A stretch of 64,000 bases of DNA from Candidatus Helarchaeota archaeon. GTDB taxonomy: Archaea > Asgardarchaeota > Lokiarchaeia > Helarchaeales > RDOG01. The DNA lies in contig JAHPZH010000002.1 of NCBI GenBank assembly GCA_019058315.1, positions 1,001,910 through 1,065,909 of the forward strand, read 5' to 3'. Numbering within the stretch: the first letter of the stretch is position 1; each line of letters begins with the position of its first letter. The notes beneath the pieces are model-generated. The model was not told the origin of the DNA and ran no database searches. It saw nothing but the letters and a program-made list of their open reading frames with translations. Shown here one piece after another: positions 41,196 through 47,833 of this stretch. The translations under genes were made by a program, and so were the position numbers.

Positions 41196-41200
41196 TTCAT

Positions 41201-41205
41201 TCACC
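41201..41205 (-). promoter_or_regulatory. Shine-Dalgarno site of the giant gene
   Basis: On the minus strand GGTGA lies 5 nt before ATG 41195. The same motif and spacing precede the UPF0147 start at 57858, so this looks like the organism's canonical ribosome-binding site. It favours ATG 41195 over the in-frame GTG at 41204, which overlaps the motif. ATG 41200 is followed at once by a stop after one codon. Confidence 0.7.
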
Positions 41206-41377
41206 TTAAATTCCCAATTTTTTTGAATTTGAATTGAAAAAATTATAAAATTCGAAAAATACAAATTAATTTAAATAGATTTTATACAAAAAATACTTGA
41301 AATTTGCAAAGTTTTCATAAAATTTTGTGATTTCTTTGATACTATATTTATTAAAATAATGGGTTCTGAAACCAGAA

Positions 41378-41524
41378 TTGGAAATATTGGGGGATCTGGA
41401 TCCAAAGTATGGGGTAACCTCACTTATATACCCTTTAGTAGAATCTATATTAGAAGATAAACTTAATTTATATGAAACTTCTATATATGAATTAAGATTA
41501 AAATCCTTACAAAAATGTAAGTAG
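41378..41524 (+). pseudogene. Possible gene remnant, 48 codons
   Basis: A TTG-initiated plus-strand frame ends at TAG 41522-41524. Its translation looks protein-like: LEILGDLDPKYG, then LIYPLVESILEDKLNLYETS and IYELRLKSLQKCK, a helical, charged C-terminus with a low-AT-bias first half. There is no ATG and no ribosome-binding site, and the frame is closed just upstream by TAA. It could be the tail of a decayed gene or a chance frame; the family is not recognised. Confidence 0.2.
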
Positions 41525-42008
41525 AGATTAAACAACAATATCTTTTACCTGCTACTTTTAAACCTAAAAACTCCCATTTAAATTTGAAAAAATCAATTTT
41601 TTAGGGATAGATAATGTCTTTTGAATTTATATTTAAATTCTTCGAACTAATGATACATATTATATAATATCTATTAGATATTCACGATTATTCATTGTGA
41701 AATTCTTAATAATTATTGTAAAATTTCCAAAAAATAACTACATTTTAATGCGATTTTTATAATGAATAATATTCAATTCACAAAAAATCTCTTATTATAA
41801 AAATAAAGGAATTCATTTAGGTATATTATTAAATCATTTTCATTCTTACCTAATTTAATTTTTATAAGAGGAAAAAATTAATAAAAACTATAATTAATTT
41901 GAATTTCTTATAAAAGACGCTTCTATAATTAAATTTTAAATATATTTCGTCATTTGATTTACTAAATACTTATTTCTTTAATATAACTAACAAAAAAACT
42001 TATCAAGT

Positions 42009-42020
42009 TTTTATATAATA
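42009..42020 (+). promoter_or_regulatory. Candidate TATA box for the propeller gene
   Basis: The sequence ttttatataata is centred about 33 nt before ATG 42048. With the usual archaeal TATA-to-start distance of about 25 nt, transcription would begin only a few bases before the ATG, giving a nearly leaderless mRNA. This fits the lack of a good GGTGA or GGAGG site there. Confidence 0.4.
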
Positions 42021-42047
42021 AGTTAATAACAATAATACTTGATGTGA

Positions 42048-43493
42048 ATGAAATTGGGAATACGAAATAAATCCATTATATATGTATTAGTATTATTATT
42101 AAGTCTTAATACTACATTTCAAATATTAAATAATAAATTGATCTTAGTTTCGGAACATTATAATACAAAAGCTCCAGATTTATCTTCCAAAAATATATTA
42201 ACAAAAATGGGAAATGAAATTCAAGCAAATACTTACAATAATAGTAATCAAGCAATCCCTGCAATTTCATGTATTTCCAATGATTCCGTCATTATAGTTT
42301 GGCAAAGTGCAAATCAAGATGGGAGTTTAAGAGGTATATTTGCTAAGCTTTTTGATTCAGATGGTAATAACAAAACCAACGACATCCAAGTAAATACTTA
42401 TAATTCAAACGATCAATTGTGGCCATCGGTTTCTTATTTCTCTGATAAATCCTTTGTAATAACTTGGACCAGTGATGGACAAGATACAGATGGTTATGGT
42501 GTTTATGCTAAAATTTTTAATTCCTCTGGACTTAATCGGACTAATGATATTCAAGTAAATTCTAATAATACAAATGATCAAAGACTATCAAAAGTATCAA
42601 GTTTTTCTGATGGATCTTTTGTTGTAGCTTGGGAAAGTTATTTTCAAGATGGTGATGGTACTGGAGTTTTTTTCAAAATCTTTAATTCAACTGGTGCTAA
42701 TAAGACTGATGATATTCGAGTAAACGATTATACTTCTAATGATCAAGATAATGTATTCATTTGCTGTCTTCCTAATAACGATTTTGTTGTGGCATGGATA
42801 AGTGATCAACAAGATGGAGCTGGAGATAGTGTCTATATTAAAATTTTTAACTCATTAGGCGTTGAAAAAACCGGTGAAATACTAGTAAATAATTTTTACG
42901 AACATTCACAAATGAATCCTTTCATCCGTAGTTTTTCTGATAGTTCATTTGTTATAGCATGGCAATGCTTCGCTCAAGACGGAGATGGTTGGGGAATCTT
43001 TACAAAAATTTTCAATTCAACAGGACTCAATACCACAAATGATATCCAAGCCAACACGCATTATGAAGATTGGCAAGATAGACCTTCAGTTTGTTGTTTT
43101 TCTGATAAATCTTTTATGGTTACATGGAATAGTAGAGATATTACTTATACTGATGTTTATGCAAGCCTTTTTGACTCATCGGGTCATAAGCTGACTGGAG
43201 ATATAAGAATTAATACCTATACACAATATTATCAAGATACTACATCTGTTGATTGTCTTTCAAATGATAAATTTGTAATAGTTTGGCAAAGTCAAGACCA
43301 AGATGGAGATGGGTTAGGGATCTTTTTCAGAATTGGATATTTTGCTAAATCTTATGAATATGAAAAATTAATTATAAGTATGTTGATAATGCAATCAGGG
43401 ACTAGAATAGATTCTTTTCTAATTGGTGGAATTCTTTTAGGATCTTTTGCTTCAATTATTTTCGTTTTTTGGTATTGGAATAAAAGAAGATAA
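42048..43493 (+). CDS. Secreted, membrane-anchored seven-bladed beta-propeller protein
   Basis: A hydrophobic signal segment (IIYVLVLLLSLNTTFQIL, residues 10-27) is followed by seven repeats of about 54 residues. Typical units contain SFVITWTSDGQDTDGYGVYA and then KIFNSSGLNRTNDIQVN. The pattern 'fv..W.S..QDgDG.Gi..kiFns.G....nDI.vN.....dQ' matches propeller-type repeats of bacterial and archaeal surface proteins. The N-terminal NEIQANTYNNSNQ supplies the outer strand missing from the last blade, a 'velcro' closure expected of a closed seven-blade ring. A C-terminal membrane helix (SFLIGGILLGSFASIIFVFW) and WNKRR tail anchor it outside the cell. Several N-x-S/T sequons suggest glycosylation. 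QDGDG loops may bind calcium. It is divergent from the giant gene, so a partner role is possible but unproven. Confidence 0.85.
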   Translation: MKLGIRNKSIIYVLVLLLSLNTTFQILNNKLILVSEHYNTKAPDLSSKNILTKMGNEIQANTYNNSNQAIPAISCISNDSVIIVWQSANQDGSLRGIFAKLFDSDGNNKTNDIQVNTYNSNDQLWPSVSYFSDKSFVITWTSDGQDTDGYGVYAKIFNSSGLNRTNDIQVNSNNTNDQRLSKVSSFSDGSFVVAWESYFQDGDGTGVFFKIFNSTGANKTDDIRVNDYTSNDQDNVFICCLPNNDFVVAWISDQQDGAGDSVYIKIFNSLGVEKTGEILVNNFYEHSQMNPFIRSFSDSSFVIAWQCFAQDGDGWGIFTKIFNSTGLNTTNDIQANTHYEDWQDRPSVCCFSDKSFMVTWNSRDITYTDVYASLFDSSGHKLTGDIRINTYTQYYQDTTSVDCLSNDKFVIVWQSQDQDGDGLGIFFRIGYFAKSYEYEKLIISMLIMQSGTRIDSFLIGGILLGSFASIIFVFWYWNKRR

Positions 43494-43808
43494 TTTTATA
43501 TATAATTTATGAACACCAATTGGATAATCTATTAAAAATGAATTAAGACATTTATTATTTCACTCTAGATAGAACTTAAGTTACGAGAATAAAAATTATC
43601 TAAATGAAAGCTTAAGCATTATAAAAAACTATAATTAAAAAAAATGCCATAGAATACTATGAAGAAACTATTAAGCTTTTTATTCTTGAGAAATAAATGT
43701 TTTATAACAAAGAATTATGTTAATATAAAAAAGCATTAATTAAAATTAACTTTAATTGAACGATATAGAACAGAAAAATTATTTCAAATATTATATTATT
43801 TAAAAGAA
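43494..43808. other. Intergenic region, nothing recognised
   Basis: About 315 bases of AT-rich sequence between the propeller and LRR genes. I see no ORF with a credible start, no inverted repeat of note and no RNA-like structure. Confidence 0.5.
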
Positions 43809-44705
43809 ATGGTTAAAGGAATGAATTTTAATAATTACGTTGAGATTCGAGGAAAAAAATATGTTTTAAAAAGGGATTATCACGGATTTATCAAACTGAA
43901 TCTATCTAGTGCTAATATCTCAAGTATTACAGAAGTTGAAGGTTTAAATAAACTTCACCCATTCAATATATTAAGAATTATGGGAGATCCAAACTCGAAA
44001 CGTAAGTTTGTGGATATGGATAGTTTGGAAGAATTAACAAGAGATCAAAAATTACAAATTCATAAATTATTTCTTAATAATAATGAAATTATTAAAATTA
44101 AAGGGTTGAGAGGTTTTGCTAAGTTGGCAACATTAGACCTTAGTGGGAATAAAATCAATAGTATAGAAGGATTAAATGAACTTCCAAATCTTCAAATACT
44201 TTCACTCATAAAAAATCAAATTAGGGAAATTGCGGGTTTAGATAATTTAACTAAATTAAATTCCCTAAGACTTAATAAGAACAAAATTCAAGAAATAAAA
44301 GGTCTAAATAAAATTATTAATTTAAAATCACTCGATTTAAGATCAAATGAAATTAAGGAAATTAAAGGTCTAGAATCACTTAAAAATTTAACATCACTTT
44401 CCCTAGATAATAATAAAATTAAAGAGATTAAAGGACTAGAAAAATTAAGAAATTTAAGGTCATTATCTTTAGGGAGTAACCAAATTACAAAAATTGAAGG
44501 ATTGGATAATCTTATTAAATTACAAGAATTGAGTCTTGATAATAATGAAATTTGTAAAGTGGAAGGATTGGATAATCTTATTAGGTTAGAAGATTTGGAT
44601 CTTTCTAGAAATCGAATATCTGTAGAATATGAATACCTTATGGCTGAATTACGTGTCGATTCTCCATATTTAGAAATTTTAACACTAGATAATCAGAAAT
44701 CATAA
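43809..44705 (+). CDS. Leucine-rich-repeat protein, SDS22-like
   Basis: Cytoplasmic protein of 298 residues without signal peptide. After an N-terminal beta cap (YVEIRGKKYVLKRDYHGFIK) and one degenerate repeat, about nine 22-residue leucine-rich repeats run from residue 85 to the end. Consensus units are LKSLDLRSNEIKEIKGLESL and LRSLSLGSNQITKIEGLDNL, i.e. L..L.L..N.I.eI.GL..L, the SDS22 class used for protein-protein binding. The repeats are so alike that they probably arose by recent internal duplication. The start may be ATG 43821 (MNFNNYVEIRG) rather than 43809. The gene stands alone between the propeller gene and a convergent membrane-protein gene. The partner is unknown; a scaffold role is inferred from the family. 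Confidence 0.85.
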   Translation: MVKGMNFNNYVEIRGKKYVLKRDYHGFIKLNLSSANISSITEVEGLNKLHPFNILRIMGDPNSKRKFVDMDSLEELTRDQKLQIHKLFLNNNEIIKIKGLRGFAKLATLDLSGNKINSIEGLNELPNLQILSLIKNQIREIAGLDNLTKLNSLRLNKNKIQEIKGLNKIINLKSLDLRSNEIKEIKGLESLKNLTSLSLDNNKIKEIKGLEKLRNLRSLSLGSNQITKIEGLDNLIKLQELSLDNNEICKVEGLDNLIRLEDLDLSRNRISVEYEYLMAELRVDSPYLEILTLDNQKS

Positions 44706-44778
44706 AAATAATTATTTATTTTTTCATTTTATCATATTTTTGAGTAAAATTTAGATTTATTTAATATGAAAATAGAAA

Positions 44779-45342
44779 TTATGAATCTGTCTTATATTTT
44801 CCCATTATAAGTCTATAAAGTTCTTTAATCCAAGAAAGTATAACCGTTAGAGAGCCAATAAATAATAATATAACTCCCCAACTGAATCGTTCTGGGTATA
44901 CTAAAGACTGTATATTTAAAAAAAAGCTAAAAAATACTAAACAAATTCCTAATAGCGAAAAAATTATTTTTACAATTTGATTTTTTTCTAAATTAGGGAT
45001 ATTAGTACATATTATTAAGCTAGCTAAACCAACAATCCCTGAAATAAGTATAAGACTCCCAATAATCAGTCCAGAAGTTAAATTAGGTCTTATAAGGTTA
45101 TAAATAAGTGTAAGAGTGCCTATTAACTCACTCTTATCTGATATTTCGGAACTAAGTATATCGTTTAACCAAATTATATATCCCAACCTGAAATTTTCCG
45201 CAAATACTCTATTTCTTTCATTAATTAACAACCAAAATATTCCTATAGCAATAATTATTATACTAGTGTTAATTAAAATGAAAACAATTTTTTTCTTTGT
45301 TTCCCAACCTCTCATTATTCGTGCCAAATTTATGAAAGCCAT
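44779..45342 (-). CDS. Four-helix membrane protein of unknown function
   Basis: Predicted 187-residue integral membrane protein. Hydrophobic segments are IVFILINTSIIIIAIGIFWL, then SGLIIGSLILISGIVGLASL, IIFSLLGICLVFFSFFLNI and WGVILLFIGSLTVILSWI. The N-terminus is basic (RIMRGWETKKK), so it should be inside, and both ends would be cytoplasmic. ATG 45342 has AAGGA about 9 nt upstream. It is the last gene of a minus-strand group that includes the short ORF at 45378 and the 7TM-longin gene. No family motif was recognised. Confidence 0.7.
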   Translation of the reverse strand: MAFINLARIMRGWETKKKIVFILINTSIIIIAIGIFWLLINERNRVFAENFRLGYIIWLNDILSSEISDKSELIGTLTLIYNLIRPNLTSGLIIGSLILISGIVGLASLIICTNIPNLEKNQIVKIIFSLLGICLVFFSFFLNIQSLVYPERFSWGVILLFIGSLTVILSWIKELYRLIMGKYKTDS

Positions 45343-45377
45343 TTCTATAAATCCTTCTAAAATTCTAAATATCTTCT

Positions 45378-45563
45378 TTAATAAAAAACCTTTTTTTTAT
45401 AAACCACTTTCCAAAGTAACGTTAAATCATCTTGAAACAAGAGATTTGAATTTTCTTCTCTGATACTCCCCAATATTTCCAATGCGCTTTGCTCAACATA
45501 TTTAAAAACTTTGATCGGTTCTGTAATTAAACTAGACATTTCAGATTTACGAATTGAGTCCAA
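45378..45563 (-). CDS. Possible small cytoplasmic protein (61 aa) coupled to the 7TM-longin gene
   Basis: A TTG-initiated frame begins 2 nt after the TAG stop of the upstream 7TM-longin gene and ends 36 nt before the next gene, so it would fit an operon translated by coupling. The protein begins MDSIRKSEMSSLITEPIKVF and contains an amphipathic helix around EQSALEILGSIREEN. An internal ATG at 45539 could be the true start. No homologous family is recognised. Its tight packing is the main argument that it is real; the weak start and short length argue against. Confidence 0.35.
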   Translation of the reverse strand: MDSIRKSEMSSLITEPIKVFKYVEQSALEILGSIREENSNLLFQDDLTLLWKVVYKKKVFY

Positions 45564-45565
45564 CC

Positions 45566-46657
45566 CTAATCATATTCAGGAACAAATGGAAAACAGTCTA
45601 GAACCAAATTAGAGGTTGTTTTAAATTTTTCCTCATCAATTGTTTCTGTAAGAAATTGAGAGTAATCCTTTAAAAATCGTTCAGTAAAAGAATTAAGAGC
45701 ATCTCTTAATGTTTTCGAAGACTTGTTTGCTACTAAAACGCAAATAATGGGGTGCTTCTCACTTTTTCTTAAAATAAGGATAGCTTCTTCGAGATGGATT
45801 TCGCTGACAATTCCTTTACCTAAAGATTCTTGAACAAATTGATTTATGGCATGCATCATTCCAGAAAAGAGTGACGCGTCTGACATTTCTTCTTTTTCAC
45901 TCCAAGTATAGCTATAAATTGGAATTCCACCAACTGATTCAATAATTGCAAGTCTTAACACTTTAAATGGTAATATATATGCTAACTTCGGCTGCTTTGC
46001 AAAGGAAATTGCAGTTATTAAGATCCCAACACCAAAAAGTGCCATATGTATTCCAGGAACTGCCAAGTGTAACCCAAGTATAACAGCAACGGTGGTAACG
46101 ACTCCAAAAATAATAGTTCCTACTAAGCACATGAAAGAATTGAATTGTAATTTTTTGGGAGCATTTATATGAATTTTAGCAAAATAATAAATCATAAGAC
46201 TACCCATTACTAATTCATGAACTGCAAGAATAGGTAATAGCTTTCCACTAAAAAAAATCGTCCACTCTCCATTAGGATATGTATCAACAGCAAATGAATT
46301 CGGATCCAAACAGGCAATCATTAAAGCCCCAGAAAGTAGACTAATAACCATTATTTTTATTGGATCAAAAGATTCACGAGATATTATATCTACTAATAAA
46401 ACAACACTAAATCCCATAGGAACATAAGAATAACAAAATATCATTAATATTGGAACACTTAAAAAAAAGTCAGCAAATGCATAAGAAAAGATCATTAAAA
46501 AGGAAAAAAAGCAACTTAGCCCCAGAAATATTATAGGGCGGTATTTATATTTAAAATAAAAATAAATTGCGAATATAATTCCAGGAATTACAAGTCCTGA
46601 AGCTATGAATGTTATTATGGTATGCATTTTCCATCCAACAAACATATTAATCCACAC
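45566..46657 (-). CDS. Seven-helix membrane protein with C-terminal longin/roadblock-like domain
   Basis: Residues 12-220 contain seven hydrophobic segments (about 15-36, 41-62, 68-90, 101-117, 137-160, 176-196, 202-220). Residues 229-340 form a soluble domain with LRLAIIESVGGIPIYSYTWS, SLFSGMMHAINQFVQESLG, IVSEIHLEEAILILRKSE and ICVLVANKSSKTLRDALNSF. The order strand - 'G.piy' hairpin - helix with 'l.sGmm.Ai..f..e' - paired strands - helix matches longin/roadblock-like regulatory domains, which in archaea and eukaryotes bind small GTPases or membrane-traffic factors. A receptor-like 7TM part passing signals to such a domain is inference. GTG 46657 or ATG 46645 could be the start. It heads a minus-strand group with the short ORF and the four-helix protein. 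No kinase or cyclase motif is present. Confidence 0.65.
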   Translation of the reverse strand: MWINMFVGWKMHTIITFIASGLVIPGIIFAIYFYFKYKYRPIIFLGLSCFFSFLMIFSYAFADFFLSVPILMIFCYSYVPMGFSVVLLVDIISRESFDPIKIMVISLLSGALMIACLDPNSFAVDTYPNGEWTIFFSGKLLPILAVHELVMGSLMIYYFAKIHINAPKKLQFNSFMCLVGTIIFGVVTTVAVILGLHLAVPGIHMALFGVGILITAISFAKQPKLAYILPFKVLRLAIIESVGGIPIYSYTWSEKEEMSDASLFSGMMHAINQFVQESLGKGIVSEIHLEEAILILRKSEKHPIICVLVANKSSKTLRDALNSFTERFLKDYSQFLTETIDEEKFKTTSNLVLDCFPFVPEYD

Positions 46658-46729
46658 TCTCTAATTTGGTTTCTAGATTTCAAATTTTTTGAAATAATTA
46701 ACAGATTCTTATATTTTTTATATTATTTA

Positions 46730-47320
46730 TTATTTTCTAATTTTTGGGAATAAAGCACCAGTACGCTTTTTGTATTCAATATATGGCTCTCCAAAGCGTT
46801 TGACTAAATCTTGTTCTTCATAATGAATCATAATCGGAACATAAACAACGATGAATATAATGGAGATAATTACTAAAAACCAAGAATTAATGAAAAATCC
46901 GAGTGCTATATATATAGGAAATTCTCCTAGGCTCTGAGGATGGCGAATATAATTATATATTCCCCCATATAATTTCGTTTCAGCCGAAGGTTGAAGAGTT
47001 TCTTTACCAGCATCAATTTCCCCCTTCATCATAAGGATTAAACATGGTATGAGCATTGCAATTCCAATTCCAATACCCACCCAAATATTTTCATTTACTT
47101 TCCAGTCAAGACCTGAAACTGGAAACCATATCCATAAAATCATATTAGCTGTTATAATAAACATAAAAATACCTGAAATAGATCTCAATATAGAACATTC
47201 TCTCCAAGCCGACTCACCTCTAGACTCTTTACGCTTCATGGGTTGGACACTTAAAATATATAACCATCCAAACACAAAATAACTGATAATCATTATAATT
47301 ATATTGATATATTCAATCAA
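46730..47320 (-). CDS. ICMT/PEMT-family membrane methyltransferase
   Basis: A 196-residue polytopic membrane protein. The C-terminal part has the family signature: YIRHPQSLGE (residues 124-133), a long hydrophobic segment, then YEEQDLVKRFGEPYIEYKKR (167-186). In isoprenylcysteine carboxyl methyltransferases and related phospholipid methyltransferases the RHP motif and the EE...FG..Y..Y motif bind S-adenosylmethionine and close the active site. About five membrane helices are visible, as expected. The substrate cannot be read from sequence: a prenylated protein, a lipid or a small hydrophobic compound are all possible. The start is TTG 47320; GGTG lies 12 nt upstream. It lies 72 nt before the 7TM-longin gene and may be transcribed with it. 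Confidence 0.8.
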   Translation of the reverse strand: MIEYINIIIMIISYFVFGWLYILSVQPMKRKESRGESAWRECSILRSISGIFMFIITANMILWIWFPVSGLDWKVNENIWVGIGIGIAMLIPCLILMMKGEIDAGKETLQPSAETKLYGGIYNYIRHPQSLGEFPIYIALGFFINSWFLVIISIIFIVVYVPIMIHYEEQDLVKRFGEPYIEYKKRTGALFPKIRK

Positions 47321-47426
47321 GTTTATACAACACCTATTATTTAATTGCGAATCTTAGTTAACATGTTAAAAATCTGGATATTCAAAACCGTTGTTATTTA
47401 AATATAAAAAAAAATGTTGGAATTTA

Positions 47427-47726
47427 TTATAATTGCATTAATTTTGCAGCATCTGTCATTCCCATTAATGTTTCAATTTTAGCTTTATACCCTTTAATTT
47501 CTAAAAAAGGCATAATAACTTTATTGATCTCGAATAAAGCTTCGTCCCCTTTACCTCTCTCTGTCATAATTAGATGGTAAGCCTTCATACCATCCAATCC
47601 ATCAGACGAACCAAAAGCTTGCCACTTTTTTATAAAAGGGGGTAATTTCCCTGCAGTATCAAAAAATTTTTTGCCAACCTCTTTTGTTTTGTCTCCTGGA
47701 TACCAAACAGTTAATAAAAATATCAT
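47427..47726 (-). CDS. Small alpha/beta protein of unknown function
   Basis: A 99-residue soluble protein with a good start: GGGAG lies 8 nt before ATG 47726. It begins with a hydrophobic strand (MIFLLTVWYPGDK), then a helix (EVGKKFFDTAGKLPPFIKKW), a strand (MKAYHLIMTERG), a second helix and a last strand (YKAKIETLMGM). This beta-alpha-beta-beta-alpha-beta order suggests a ferredoxin-like or dimeric alpha/beta-barrel fold. No family is confidently recognised. It is divergent from the WD40 gene and 106 nt upstream of the methyltransferase gene. Confidence 0.65.
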   Translation of the reverse strand: MIFLLTVWYPGDKTKEVGKKFFDTAGKLPPFIKKWQAFGSSDGLDGMKAYHLIMTERGKGDEALFEINKVIMPFLEIKGYKAKIETLMGMTDAAKLMQL

Positions 47727-47833
47727 TTTATCATCTCCCGGTTTTTTACGATTTTTTAAAAAATCAAAATATCAATTTTATGATTGAATTATAATTACTT
47801 ATCTATTTAATATGAATTTTTCATACTTACTTT

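Larger units (their letters stand above)
41196..42047. other. AT-rich intergenic region between divergent surface-protein genes
   Basis: About 850 bases separate the giant gene from the propeller gene. Apart from the giant gene's ribosome-binding site, a possible gene remnant at 41378-41524 and a TATA-like site before 42048, I see only homopolymer-rich AT sequence. No tRNA-like, repeat or GC-rich structure is visible. Confidence 0.6.

Noticed and set aside
1..41195. Many plus-strand frames of 60-129 codons opposite the giant gene, the longest at 39859-40248
   Set aside because: All lie antisense to the continuous minus-strand frame, have no ribosome-binding sites or family motifs, and the 129-codon one is the reverse of the TM1 region.
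1..41195. Giant frame explained by stop-codon reassignment
   Set aside because: TAA, TAG (45566-45568) and TGA (62079-62081, 60667-60669) all end ordinary genes here, and none of the three occurs in the giant frame.
41301..41313. aatttgcaaagtt upstream of the giant gene, similar to the palindromic elements at 61.2 kb
   Set aside because: Only half of the palindrome is present and the match is to an AT-rich sequence likely to recur by chance.
41266..41538. Minus-strand 90-codon TTG frame upstream of the giant gene
   Set aside because: No ribosome-binding site, low-complexity composition and no recognisable motif; it overlaps the likely promoter region and the opposite-strand remnant.
45116..45463. 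Plus-strand 115-codon frame
   Set aside because: Antisense to the four-helix membrane protein; its hydrophobicity is the mirror of the real gene.
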